From the NCBI RefSeq assembly GCF_026625785.1, contig NZ_CP113063.1, positions 3,782,001 to 3,846,000 of the forward strand: a stretch of DNA of 64,000 bases, in the 5' to 3' direction. How positions within the stretch are numbered: the first letter of the stretch is position 1; every line of letters begins with the position of its first letter. Source of the DNA: Gordonia sp. SL306. GTDB lineage: Bacteria > Actinomycetota > Actinomycetes > Mycobacteriales > Mycobacteriaceae. The notes beneath the pieces were generated by a model. It was not told where the DNA came from, ran no database searches, and saw only the letters and a program-made list of their open reading frames with translations. Below, in pieces: positions 9,652 through 18,700 of the stretch. Made by a program: the position numbers and the translations under genes.

Positions 9652-10542
9652 ATGTCGATCTTTCTGAACAAAGCGAACAAGGTCATCGTCCAGGGCATCA
9701 CGGGCGGTGAAGGCACCAAGCACACCGCCCTGATGCTCAAGGCGGGCACCAACATCGTCGGCGGCGTCAATGCGCGCAAGGCCGGCACCACGGTGAGCCA
9801 CGACGGCGGCGTCGAGCTGCCCGTGTTCGGCACGGTGGCCGAGGCGATGAAGGAGACCGGCGCCGACGTCTCGATCGCCTTCGTGCCGCCGAAGTTCGCC
9901 AAGGACGCCATCATCGAGGCCATCGATGCGGAGATTCCGCTCCTGGTGGTCATCACCGAGGGAATTCCGGTGCAGGACAGCGCTTATGCGTGGGCCTACA
10001 ACGTGTCCAAGGGCAACAAGACCCGCATCATCGGTCCGAACTGTCCCGGCATCATCACCCCCGGCGAGTCGCTGGTCGGCATCACGCCTGCCAACATCGC
10101 GGGCACCGGACCGATCGGCCTCGTGTCGAAGTCGGGCACCCTGACCTACCAGATGATGTACGAGCTGCGTGACATCGGCTTCTCCACCGCGATCGGTATC
10201 GGCGGCGACCCCGTCATCGGCACCACACACATCGACGCCATCGAGGCCTTCGAGAAGGACCCCGACACCAAGGTCATCGTGATGATCGGTGAGATCGGTG
10301 GCGATGCCGAGGAGCGCGCGGCCGACTACATCAAGGCGAACGTCTCCAAGCCGGTCGTCGGTTACGTCGCGGGATTCACTGCGCCGGAAGGCAAGACGAT
10401 GGGCCATGCCGGCGCCATCGTATCCGGCAGCTCGGGTACCGCGCAGGCCAAGAAGGAGGCCCTCGAGGCCGCAGGCGTGAAGGTCGGCAAGACGCCGAGC
10501 GAGACCGCCAAGCTGGCCAGGGAGCTCTACCAGAGCCTCTGA
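9652..10542 (+). CDS. sucD: succinyl-CoA synthetase alpha subunit
   Basis: Alpha subunit, 296 residues, carrying the CoA site and the phosphohistidine intermediate. The Rossmann-like N-terminal domain has [13 protein letters not shown] and [22 protein letters not shown] and [12 protein letters not shown] follow. The active histidine is H252 in [12 protein letters not shown]. It is preceded by GAGG 7-8 bases before ATG and co-transcribed with sucC. A very strong hairpin 19 bases after the stop closes the operon. Confidence 0.97.
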   Translation: MSIFLNKANKVIVQGITGGEGTKHTALMLKAGTNIVGGVNARKAGTTVSHDGGVELPVFGTVAEAMKETGADVSIAFVPPKFAKDAIIEAIDAEIPLLVVITEGIPVQDSAYAWAYNVSKGNKTRIIGPNCPGIITPGESLVGITPANIAGTGPIGLVSKSGTLTYQMMYELRDIGFSTAIGIGGDPVIGTTHIDAIEAFEKDPDTKVIVMIGEIGGDAEERAADYIKANVSKPVVGYVAGFTAPEGKTMGHAGAIVSGSSGTAQAKKEALEAAGVKVGKTPSETAKLARELYQSL

Positions 10543-10560
10543 CGCCCCAGCACGACGCAC

Positions 10561-10601
10561 CTGCAGCCGTTGTTCCCATTTGTCGGGAACAACGGCTGCA
10601 G
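10561..10601 (+). terminator. sucCD intrinsic terminator
   Basis: A perfect 17-bp inverted repeat: the left arm 10561-10577 begins CTGCAGCCG, the loop is 10578-10584 (7 bases), and the right arm is 10585-10601. TTCGTT follows. It begins 19 bases after the sucD stop and ends 26 bases before the next gene's start, so it insulates sucCD from the downstream gene. An ATG at 10570 lies inside the stem and is not a start. Confidence 0.85.
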
Positions 10602-10614
10602 TTCGTTCGGGGGC

Positions 10615-10620
10615 TACGAT
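10615..10620 (+). promoter_or_regulatory. -10 box TACGAT, leaderless start at 10627
   Basis: TACGAT ends 6 bases before GTG 10627, the same spacing as at 12344-12356. This places the transcription start on the start codon and supports 10627 over the in-frame ATG within the sucCD terminator. Confidence 0.55.
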
Positions 10621-10626
10621 TCGTTT

Positions 10627-11313
10627 GTGGGCCAGGACAACGAGGTACCGCGTGAGGTACTGGTCGCGGCGGCGATCGGAGGGGTGGCGCTTGCGGGTCG
10701 AGCGACGATCGCCTCGGCTGCCGTCGTGGCATCGGGTATCCGTTTCGGTCTTCGCCTGCCGGTGATCGGCTCACTCGGAAGACGGGGAGTGGACCGGCTG
10801 GCGGCCGGCGGTGAGCTGGTACTCGACGCACTCCCGGATGCGATCGATCGTGTGCGAGCCCTTGTCGCGGTGGTCGTCTCCGCCGTCGTGGCCGAACTCG
10901 ACCTGACCACCCTGGTGCGCGAGAACGTCGATCTGAACGAGGTCGCCGCAGGCCTGGACATCGAGGCGATTCTCGACCGCGTCGATCTCGACGCCGTGAT
11001 CCGTGACCGGGTGAACCTCGACGCGGCGGTGGCGCATGTCGATCTCGATGCGGTGGCCGGGGGTATCGACATCGACGCGATCGCAGCGCGAATCGATGTC
11101 GACGCGATCCTGAATCGGGTCGATCTCATCGGCTTGGCCAACGAGATCATCGAGGGCGTGGACCTGCCCGACATCATCCGTGACGCGAGTACTTCCGTGA
11201 CCTCCGACGTGATGACGGACGTGCGCAGCACAAGTGAACGTGCCGATGACGCGGTGGCCGGCATCGTCGGCCGGATTCTGCGGCGCGCGCCGGAGGTGTC
11301 ACCCGATGAGTGA
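10627..11313 (+). CDS. nonapeptide-repeat protein of unknown function
   Basis: A 228-residue protein I cannot assign. The first 50 residues include an Ala-rich hydrophobic stretch (VAAAIGGVALAGRATIASAA) that may be membrane-associated, and a second hydrophobic patch (ALVAVVVSAVVAEL) lies near residue 80. Residues about 100-190 are a regular 9-10-residue repeat of the form (V/I)D(L/I)DA(V/I)xxR, about nine copies: VDLNEVAAG, LDIEAILDR, VDLDAVIRD, VNLDAAVAH, VDLDAVAGG, IDIDAIAAR, IDVDAILNR and so on. The periodic Asp and aliphatic residues suggest a short-helix solenoid or a surface-binding strip. GTG 10627 is fixed by the leaderless -10 box. Its stop overlaps the RDD gene by 8 bases, so the two are translationally coupled. 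Confidence 0.75.
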   Translation: MGQDNEVPREVLVAAAIGGVALAGRATIASAAVVASGIRFGLRLPVIGSLGRRGVDRLAAGGELVLDALPDAIDRVRALVAVVVSAVVAELDLTTLVRENVDLNEVAAGLDIEAILDRVDLDAVIRDRVNLDAAVAHVDLDAVAGGIDIDAIAARIDVDAILNRVDLIGLANEIIEGVDLPDIIRDASTSVTSDVMTDVRSTSERADDAVAGIVGRILRRAPEVSPDE

Positions 11314-11770
11314 CACCCTGCATCCCCGGGCGCATCCGCCGGTCATCCACGACAGCAGCAAGAACGCCGGGATCGTCAGCCGCGGTGTCGCGGCATCTCT
11401 GGACCTTCTGGTGGTGCTCGCGATCCTGAGTGGCGCCTACCTCGGCTATGCCATGGTGCGGCTCCTCTTCAGCATCCGCGACTTCTCCTTCCCACAGCCC
11501 AATGCGGTGTTCACGGCAACGGGTTTCATCGGGGTGTCGATCGCCTATCTCGCCTTGTGCTGGGCGGTCTCGGGACGCACGCTCGGATCGGTCGTGATGG
11601 GTCTGCGGGTGGTGAACCACAAAGGTGACCGCATGCGTCCGGTGGGGGCGCTGCTGCGCGCGCTGTTCTGCGTGTTCTTCGCCATCGGGCTGGCGTGGGT
11701 GGCGGTGGACCGGCGGCGTCGCTCCGTCGCCGACGTCGTGCTGCGGACGCGGGTGGTCTACTCGCGCTGA
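11306..11770 (+). CDS. RDD family membrane protein
   Basis: A 154-residue small membrane protein. RGVAASLDLLVVLAIL is the opening R..A..DLL motif of the RDD domain and the first span; a second span lies near residue 70 (GVSIAYLALCWAVSG), followed by RTLGSVVMGLRVV, the usual RDD core, and a third span around LFCVFFAIGLAWVAVD. RDD proteins are linked to ion or small-molecule transport, but no substrate is known. GGAGG precedes the ATG, which overlaps the repeat protein. Its 3' end overlaps the convergent SRPBCC gene by 13 bases. Confidence 0.85.
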   Translation: MSDTLHPRAHPPVIHDSSKNAGIVSRGVAASLDLLVVLAILSGAYLGYAMVRLLFSIRDFSFPQPNAVFTATGFIGVSIAYLALCWAVSGRTLGSVVMGLRVVNHKGDRMRPVGALLRALFCVFFAIGLAWVAVDRRRRSVADVVLRTRVVYSR

Positions 11771-12234
11771 GCTGGTCCGATCTCCGATTCGGATTTCAAT
11801 GCAGCCAAGCCCTTTTCGAAGTCCTTTCCGATCAGCTTGTCGAACAGTCCCAAAGGGCCGGCGATCCGTGAGAACAACGAGTGCGGTCCGGTCATCGTCC
11901 AGGTGATCTCGGTCTGCGCGCCGCGTGGCGCCAGGGTGAAGACACTGTTGCTGGTCGACTTCATCGGCTTCTCGAAAGCGACGGCGACGGCGACCCGGGT
12001 GGGTTCGGTGACGTCGGTGATCTCCATCGTGCCCTTGCCTGCCTTGCGGTTTCCCGACCAGGAGTATCGCGCACCCACGCCACTGTCGGCTCCCGCATGC
12101 TCCCGCGTGAGGTCGGGGTCGAGGCCCTCCCACGGGGACCACCGCTTCCACTCGTGGAAATCGACGATGAGCGGGTAGATCTTCTCCGGTGCGGCAGCGA
12201 TCGTGGTGGTCCGCGTCACGGTGTAGTCGGACAT
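11758..12234 (-). CDS. SRPBCC family protein
   Basis: A 158-residue protein of the START/Bet v1-like fold. It shows the family pattern: the first strand IAAAPEKIYPLIVDFHEWKRW then SPWEGLDPDLTRE, a middle VGARYSWSGNRKAGKG, and the C-terminal long helix IAGPLGLFDKLIGKDFEKGL that closes the hydrophobic pocket. It probably binds or processes a hydrophobic ligand; the ligand is unknown. AGGAG lies about 6 bases before ATG 12234. It converges on the RDD gene with a 13-base overlap, and no partner gene suggests a role. Confidence 0.85.
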   Translation of the reverse strand: MSDYTVTRTTTIAAAPEKIYPLIVDFHEWKRWSPWEGLDPDLTREHAGADSGVGARYSWSGNRKAGKGTMEITDVTEPTRVAVAVAFEKPMKSTSNSVFTLAPRGAQTEITWTMTGPHSLFSRIAGPLGLFDKLIGKDFEKGLAALKSESEIGPAQRE

Positions 12235-12343
12235 GGTGAGCTCCTGTCGGTGAGTGTGTCTGCGATTATGACCGCCGCAGGCCCCACGGATCATCGGTCC
12301 GAGCCGTTTGTTTCCGAACGGTCGTCTGGCGGGCAGCCCACAC

Positions 12344-12349
12344 TACGAT
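12344..12349 (+). promoter_or_regulatory. -10 box TACGAT, leaderless start of carboxyltransferase gene
   Basis: TACGAT is followed by six bases and then GTG 12356, a near copy of the arrangement at 10615. No good -35 was seen at the expected place. Confidence 0.5.
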
Positions 12350-12355
12350 GTGAGG

Positions 12356-13807
12356 GTGACCGATCGCCCGCGCGCCGATGCCTTCAGTCTGGTCGAATCG
12401 CTGTTCGATCAAGGCACATTCGAGGCGTGGGACGCTCCCGTCGGCTGGGAGCCGGCCGACCCGGGATATCGGTCCTCGCTCGCCCGGGCGCATGAGCGCA
12501 CCGGGCTGGATGAATCGGTGGTCACCGGATCCGGTCGCGTCAACGATGTCCGAGTGGCCGTGGTGGTCAGCGAATTCGGCTTCCTCGGAGGGTCGATCGG
12601 TCGGAGCGCCGGACAGCGGGTGGTCGCCGCGATCGAGCGCGCGACACGGGAGCGGATTCCGGTGCTGGCCCTCCCGGCGTCGGGCGGAACCAGGATGCAG
12701 GAGGGCACCGCGGCATTCCTGCAGATGGTCGCGATCACCGGCGCGGTCAACGCGCACAAGGCGGCGGGGCTGCCCTATCTGGTGTATCTCCGACACCCGA
12801 CGACCGGTGGGGTGTTCGCATCGTGGGGGTCCCTGGGACACGTGACCTGGGCGGAGCCGTCGGCACTCGTCGGTTTCCTCGGCCCCCGTGTCTACGAAGG
12901 GCTGTACGGGGAACCGTTCCCCGAGAACGTCCAGACGTCGGAGAATCTGCACCGACGAGGATTGGTGGATTCCGTCGTGCCGGCCGAGCGTCTCGGAGGG
13001 GTCGTCGGGGAGACGCTCGCGGCGCTGTCGTCGAGAGTGCGAGGGCCGGACGGGACGGGGAAGGCTGCAGCCAGGCCGATCTCGGAGCCCTCGTGGGCCG
13101 GTACGGCGTGGGAGGCGGTACTCGCGACCAGGGCGCGGGATCGGCCCGGGCTGACTGAGTTCCTGGCGGCGGATGGCACCGTCATACTCCGCGGTGATGC
13201 GCCGTTGTGGTTGGCGCTCCACAGTTTCGGCGGCAGCCCGGCAGTGGTGATCGGGCACGACCGGCGGAAACAGGCGGGCGGGGCGCTGATCGGGCCGGTC
13301 GACCTCCGAGTCGCGCGACGCGGGATGGCCATGGCCTCCGAGCTGGGATTGCCGGTGGTCACCGTCATCGACACCCCGGGCGCCGAACTGTCGGTGGCTG
13401 CCGAAGAAGCCGGGCTGGCCTCCGAGATCGCCCGCTGCACAGCTGAACTCGTGTCGGTCCCGGTGCCGACTGTCTCAGTTCTGCTCGGTCAGGGCGCAGG
13501 CGGGGCGGCACTGGCGCTGTTTCCGACGGACCGCAGGATTGCGGCGACGGATGCGTGGCTGTCGCCCCTTCCACCCGAGGGAGCCAGCCTCATCGTGCAC
13601 CGTGACACCGACCACGCGGCGGAGTTGGCCGCCGACCAGGGCATCGCCGCAGGCGCCCTCTACGCCGACGACACCGTCGACCTCCTCGTCGATGTGACCG
13701 CACCTGACGGGATGACTCGGCTCCGATCGGTGATCGCCGCGGAACTGGCTTCGGGGCCGACGCCGTCGGACAGCCGTCGGACCCGCGTCCCCGGAGGTCG
13801 TGGGTGA
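12356..13807 (+). CDS. fused acyl-CoA carboxylase carboxyltransferase, AccD3-like
   Basis: A 483-residue protein with both carboxyltransferase halves on one chain, resembling mycobacterial AccD3 in length and layout. The beta-like half has GGSIGRSAGQRVVAAIERA and ASGGTRMQEGT; the alpha-like half starts around residue 290 with RRGMAMASELGLPVVTVIDT, then TPGAELSVAAEEAGL and LLGQGAGGAALALFPTDR. These are the two crotonase-fold regions that bind carboxybiotin and acyl-CoA. The N-terminus lacks the CxxC zinc finger of bacterial AccD. No biotin carboxylase lies beside it, so a biotinylated partner would be encoded elsewhere; its acyl-CoA substrate is unknown. Its stop overlaps the NUDIX start by 4 bases. 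Confidence 0.8.
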   Translation: MTDRPRADAFSLVESLFDQGTFEAWDAPVGWEPADPGYRSSLARAHERTGLDESVVTGSGRVNDVRVAVVVSEFGFLGGSIGRSAGQRVVAAIERATRERIPVLALPASGGTRMQEGTAAFLQMVAITGAVNAHKAAGLPYLVYLRHPTTGGVFASWGSLGHVTWAEPSALVGFLGPRVYEGLYGEPFPENVQTSENLHRRGLVDSVVPAERLGGVVGETLAALSSRVRGPDGTGKAAARPISEPSWAGTAWEAVLATRARDRPGLTEFLAADGTVILRGDAPLWLALHSFGGSPAVVIGHDRRKQAGGALIGPVDLRVARRGMAMASELGLPVVTVIDTPGAELSVAAEEAGLASEIARCTAELVSVPVPTVSVLLGQGAGGAALALFPTDRRIAATDAWLSPLPPEGASLIVHRDTDHAAELAADQGIAAGALYADDTVDLLVDVTAPDGMTRLRSVIAAELASGPTPSDSRRTRVPGGRG

Positions 13808-14202
13808 CCAGGCGTGTCGTGGGAGTCGGAGCGGTGGTCTGGGATTCTGCCGACCGGCTGCTACTCGTGCAGCGCCGGTATCCGCCACAGGTCGGCCGCT
13901 GGAGTGTGCCCGGCGGAAAGGTCGAAGCGGGGGAGACGCTCCCCGCTGCGGCCGCGCGCGAGGTCGAGGAGGAGACGGGTCTCATCGTCGAGGTGGGGGC
14001 GGAGGCCTGGGTGGTCGACATCCCGGGCGACGACGACGTGGTGTACGAGGTCCACGACTTCGTGGCCGAATACCGTTCGGGCACGATCCGGGCCGGCGAC
14101 GATGCGTCTGATGCCCGGTGGGTGGAGGCGCACGAATTGGACGAATTGCCCCTGACCGACGGACTGGTCGATCACCTGCGTCGGTATGGTCTGCTCCGCT
14201 GA
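13804..14202 (+). CDS. NUDIX hydrolase
   Basis: A 132-residue single-domain NUDIX protein that would hydrolyse a nucleoside diphosphate linked to another group. The NUDIX box GX5EX7REUXEEXGU is intact: G-KVEAG-E, seven residues, then REVEEETGL, providing the metal-binding glutamates. The first strands, RVVGVGAVVWDSADRLLLVQ, and WSVPGGKVE fit MutT-like oxidised-nucleotide or general housecleaning members, but specificity cannot be read from this. The GTG start shares four bases with the preceding stop, indicating translational coupling to the carboxyltransferase. The stop is followed by 122 bases before the nitroreductase. Confidence 0.92.
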   Translation: MTRRVVGVGAVVWDSADRLLLVQRRYPPQVGRWSVPGGKVEAGETLPAAAAREVEEETGLIVEVGAEAWVVDIPGDDDVVYEVHDFVAEYRSGTIRAGDDASDARWVEAHELDELPLTDGLVDHLRRYGLLR

Positions 14203-14324
14203 GATCCCCGAGCGTGCCACCACGGCCGGTCGGGGACCGGCATCGACATCGTCACCGCACGCGGCCAAGCTGGAGAGTGGTCCCACGATGGCCGATCGAC
14301 ATCATCGACAACGAAGGAGATCGC

Positions 14325-14945
14325 ATGACCGACCTGTTACCCCTGGACCCCGATGAGCTGCTCACCACCACACGTTCGGTGCGCAAGCGGCTCGACCTGG
14401 AGCGCCCGGTGCCGCTCGAGATTGTCAAGGAGGCGTTGGAAGTGGCGCTGCAGGCGCCCACCGGAAGCAACAGCCAGGGCTGGCACTGGATCGTGCTGAC
14501 CGATCCGGTGATCAAGCAGAAGGTGGCCGACCTCTATGCGAAGTCGTTCGCCGCGTACTCGGCGAACCAGCCCAGGGCCGACGACACCGCGCGCCGCGTC
14601 GCGTCGAGCGCGCAGTACCTGGCCGACACGATGGGGCAGGTGCCGGTTCTGGTGATCGGCGCGATCTACAGCGGAGGCGAACTCCCGGCGGGCAACCAGG
14701 CGGGCCTCTGGGGTTCGTTGCTTCCGGGCGCGTGGAGTCTGCAGCTCGCGCTGCGTGCTCGCGGATTGGGATCTGCCTGGACGACTCTGCACCTGACCTA
14801 TGAACGTGAGGTCGCCGAGCTCCTGGGCATCCCGGGCTCCGTTCACCAGGGGGTGCTGCTGCCCGTCGCGTACTACACGGGTACCGACTTCAAGCCGGCC
14901 GGCCGCAAACCCCTCGACGACATCCTGCACGTCAACGGCTGGTGA
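14325..14945 (+). CDS. nitroreductase family protein
   Basis: A 206-residue FMN-dependent oxidoreductase of the nitroreductase fold. TTRSVRKRLDLERPV is the usual N-terminal flavin-phosphate contact, QAPTGSNSQGWHW the second FMN-binding stretch, and LPGAWSLQLALRARGLGSAW the helix and loop that close the cofactor site. Members reduce nitro compounds, quinones or enones with NAD(P)H; the natural substrate here is unknown. AAGGAG at 14314-14319 sets ATG 14325. It lies 43 bases upstream of a TetR gene on the same strand and may be its partner. Confidence 0.9.
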   Translation: MTDLLPLDPDELLTTTRSVRKRLDLERPVPLEIVKEALEVALQAPTGSNSQGWHWIVLTDPVIKQKVADLYAKSFAAYSANQPRADDTARRVASSAQYLADTMGQVPVLVIGAIYSGGELPAGNQAGLWGSLLPGAWSLQLALRARGLGSAWTTLHLTYEREVAELLGIPGSVHQGVLLPVAYYTGTDFKPAGRKPLDDILHVNGW

Positions 14946-14988
14946 CGGCCATGATGTGACCGACGCGGCGGTAGAGTGCGAACTCATC

Positions 14989-15615
14989 ATGACCACGTCG
15001 CCAACCTCGTCATCCGAGCAGCCTGCGCGCACCCGTCGCGGGCAGGCGAAGGCGGCGCGGCGGGCCGAATTGCTCGAGGCCGCCGCGCGCCTGATGGCGG
15101 CCCGTGGCTTTGCCGGGGTGACCCTGGAGGACATCGGCGGAGCGGTGGGCGTCAGTGGCCCGGCGATGTACCGGCATTTCTCGTCGAAGACCGACCTACT
15201 CGACGAGATGCTCGTCGACATCAGTCAGCGTCTGCACGACGGCGGCGCGGAGGTCGTCGCCCGTGGTGGCGACCCGGATGAGACGTTGCTCGAGCTCATC
15301 CGGTTCCACATCGATGTGCTCGTCACGAAGCCGGACCTGATCGCCGTCCAAGACCGCGACTTGTCGTCGCTGACGCCTGCCGCGAACCATCAGGTGCGGT
15401 CGCTGCAACGGCGATACGTCGAGCAGTGGGTGGACGTGCTGCTGGCGCTTCACGAGGTAAGCGGTGACCAGGTGCGCTCACGCGAGGAGGCACGCGTCCG
15501 AGTTCATGCGACGTTCGGTTTGCTGAACTCGTCGCCGAGACTGCCGGCCTACCCGGAGCCGGGCCTGCGTGCCGTGCTCGGCGCGATGGCGTGGGCAGCG
15601 TTGCGGGCGGAGTGA
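14989..15615 (+). CDS. TetR family transcriptional regulator
   Basis: A 208-residue repressor. The N-terminal helix-turn-helix is clear: ARRAELLEAAARLMAARGF, then VTLEDIGGAVGVSGPAMYRH with the recognition helix, then FSSKTDLLDEML. The C-terminal ligand domain resembles KstR2/fatty-acid-type regulators (HIDVLVTKPDLIAVQDRDLSSL). A basic 25-residue tail precedes the DNA-binding domain. ATG 14989 is used; TAGAGT at 14972-14977 could be its -10. Neighbours suggest it could control the oxidoreductase at 15768 and the carboxylase operon beyond it, where an 8+8 bp operator stands at 19544, but this is inference. The gene ends at a REP-like palindrome. Confidence 0.9.
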   Translation: MTTSPTSSSEQPARTRRGQAKAARRAELLEAAARLMAARGFAGVTLEDIGGAVGVSGPAMYRHFSSKTDLLDEMLVDISQRLHDGGAEVVARGGDPDETLLELIRFHIDVLVTKPDLIAVQDRDLSSLTPAANHQVRSLQRRYVEQWVDVLLALHEVSGDQVRSREEARVRVHATFGLLNSSPRLPAYPEPGLRAVLGAMAWAALRAE

Positions 15616-15620
15616 TCTCG

Positions 15621-15756
15621 TGGTCTCGATACGCCGGCTCGCTTCGCTCGCAGGCTACTCGACCAGCGGTTTGGGGGTTCGCCGGTTACTCGACCGGCGG
15701 TTGGGGTTCGCCGGTCGAGTAGTGGAGGAGCGTAGCGACGGAACGTATCGAGACCA
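15621..15756. repeat. REP-like palindromic element, copy 1
   Basis: A 13-bp perfect terminal inverted repeat (TGGTCTCGATACG at 15621-15633 and its complement at 15744-15756) encloses GCTCGCTTCGCTCG and three CTACTCGACC/GGTCGAGTAG-type words. Related elements lie at 36766 and 51626. It sits between two convergent genes, where it probably doubles as a bidirectional terminator. REP elements with TCTCGATACG ends are familiar in actinobacteria. Confidence 0.8.
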
Positions 15757-15767
15757 GTCGCGCACGG

Positions 15768-18700
15768 TCAGATGCCCAGCGCAGCGCGCTGCCTGGCGAC
15801 CTCCTCGCGGTAGCGCTCGACATTGGCCATCTTGATGCTCTCGTAGCCGCGGACCATGTCCGGCAGGTCGGCGAGGGCGACCGCGGACGACAGCTGTTCG
15901 GTACCGATGCGGCCGCTCGACAGTCCGGCCAGGATCGCCTCGAGGATCTCGCGATACTCGACGATCAACGCGCGCTCGGTTCGGCGGATCTCGTTGCGTC
16001 CGAACGGGTCCAGCTTGGTCCCGCGGAGTCGCTTCATCTTCGCGAGGCCCGCCAGCGGCCGATCAGCCCAGGCCCCGAGTGACATCTTCTCGCGCATCCC
16101 GAGATGACGCAGGGTCGGCGGATGCAGCCGCACGGCCACCTCGGCGTCGTCGCCGAATTGCTCGGCGATACCCGACGCGAATGCCGCGTCCTGCGTCAGC
16201 CGGGCCACCTCGTACTCGTCCTTGTAGGCCATGAGTTTGTAGAGGTTGCGGGCAACTGTGCCGGTCAATCCGTCGCCGTGGCCGGCCCGGTGCACACGGT
16301 CCACCAACTCGAGATACTGGCGTGCATACCGCTCGTCGGCGTACGCGATCAACTCGTCGTACCGGATCGCGATCGCGTGGGAGAGGTCGTCGTCGGCGAT
16401 GCCCAGCGCGGCGACCGCCGTCCCGGCACCATCGCTGGGGATGATGTCCGGCGACGACGAACCGTGCAGAGCCGCGAGCGCGTCCGTCACCGCATCCGGG
16501 TCGTCGACGATCTGCCGGCCGCGGCGGAAGGCCTGCGTGTTGGACTCGACGGCGACGCCGTTGAGTTCGATGGCCCGTTCGACGGACTCTGCCGAGATCG
16601 CCAGCGCCCCTGCCTGATAGGCCGCACCGACCATGAGCATGTTGGCGTACTGCTCGTCGCCGAACAACCCGGTCGAGAGCGCACCCGGGTCGAGATAGAC
16701 CGCGCGTGCGACCTTGGCGTCGATCGCGGAGTGGACCTGGTGGGCGGCGGGGAAACCGACCGAGGTGTCGATGACCATCGCGCCCGTGGGGATCTCGGTC
16801 GTCGAGACCACGGCCACTGTCTTGTCCGGCGACGCGACCTTCAGGTTGACCGGATCGGTGCCGACCAGCGGATCGCACACGAGGTAGAGGTCGCAGTCGT
16901 CGGAGGCGACCTTGGCGGCCTGCTCGATGGCTCCCGGCGACACCTTCACATCGCTCACCACCGCACCGCCCTTCTGGGCGAGGCCGGTCATGTCGACAGT
17001 GCGGGCGGCGTGCCCGTCCAACACTGCCGCGGTGGCCAGGACCTGCGACACGGTCACCACGCCGGTGCCGCCGATGCCGGTGACCCGGAGGGTGAATGTG
17101 TCACGGAGTTCCGGGACGTTCGGCGTCGGCAGTGACGTGTCGGCGATGTCGTCGGCCCGCACACCGGCGCGACGTGTTCCGGGCGTGACGGTCACGAAGG
17201 ACGGGCAATCGCCCTTGAGGCACGAGAAGTCGAGGTTGCACGAACTCTGGTCGATCCGTGTCTTGCGGCCGAACTCGGTCTGGACAGGATGAACGGACAG
17301 ACAGTTCGACTTCTCGCCGCAGTCGCCGCAGCCCTCGCAGATACGCTCGTTGATCATCACGCGCTGATTGGGGGTCTCGACGATGCCGCGCTTGCGCTTG
17401 CGCCGATTCTCCGCGGCGCAATGCTGGTCGTGGATCAACACCGTCACGCCCCCGGCCGCGGCCAGCTCGGTCTGAACGTCGAGCATCTCGTCTCGGTGCC
17501 GGATCTCGACGCTCCCGGGGAGTCCGAGGGCTTTGGTGCGTTTGGGATCGTCGGAGGTCACGACGATTCGCGCGACACCCTCGGCGATCAGCAACGACGT
17601 CAGGCGGGGCAAGCCCATGGCGCCCACGGGATCCTGGCCGCCGGTCATCGCGACCGTGCCGTTGTAGAGCAACTTGTAGGTGATGTTCTCACCCGCCGCG
17701 ACTGCGGCGCGCAGGGCCAGCGATGCCGAGTGCATGAAGGTTCCGTCGCCGACGTTCTGGACGAAATGGTCGGCGGTCACGAATGGTGCCATGCCGATCC
17801 ACTGCGCGCCCTCGCCGCCCATCTGGGTGACGCCGGCGATGTCTCCGACCTGACGAGGATCCATCAGCAGAACCATGGCGTGACAACCGATCCCAGCTCC
17901 GACGAGGGTGTCGTCGGATACCTTTGTCGAGCTGTTGTGCGGGCAGCCGGAGCAGAAGTAGGGCGTGCGAACGGCGAGTGGCAGTTCGATCCGCCCGCGT
18001 CGCTGCGACTTGCGGTCGAGCCAGTCCTGCGCGGCGTCGATGTGATGGTGGTGTGCGAGCCGGGTGGCGAGGCCACGGGAGACGGCGTCGACGTCGAGTT
18101 CGCCGAATCGCGAGAAGAGCGTCGAGCCGTCTTCGTTCGTCTTGCCGACGATCCGAGGAGCGCGAGGGTGACGGAAGAGGATGTCACGCATCATGGTCTC
18201 GATGAAGTCGCGCTTCTCCTCGATCACGATGACCTCGTCGAGTTCGCCGGTGGCGGTGTCGAACATGAAGCGGTTCAGGATGTCCCGTTCGATCGGGTAC
18301 ACCATCCCGAGCTTCAGGATCCGGACGCCGAGAGCGCGCAGGTCATCGTCGGTGATGCCCATCAGACGCAGCGCTTCCCGTAGGTCGAGATAGGTCTTGC
18401 CTGCGGCGACGATGCCGATGTGGTCGTCGGAACTCGACACGGTGATCCGGTTGAGTCCGTTGAGGCGCGCGTATTCGAGCGCACGCGGGATGCGTGTGGT
18501 GAGCTGATTCTGTTCCAGCTCCATCAGATTCGCGCCCAGCAGGCGACCGCTGGGAACGTGTGGGCTCGCGCCGAGGTCTCCGTAGACCGGCATGATCCGC
18601 GCGGGGTCGACCATGGCGGTGGAGGCGCCGTCGGCGACATGCGCCGAGATCTTCATCGAGGTCCACAGGCCGCTTGTTCTGCTCATCACGGCGGCATGCA

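Noticed and set aside
10570..10626. ATG 10570 as start of the nonapeptide-repeat gene
   Set aside because: It lies inside the left arm of the sucCD terminator hairpin; a -10 box fits GTG 10627 instead.
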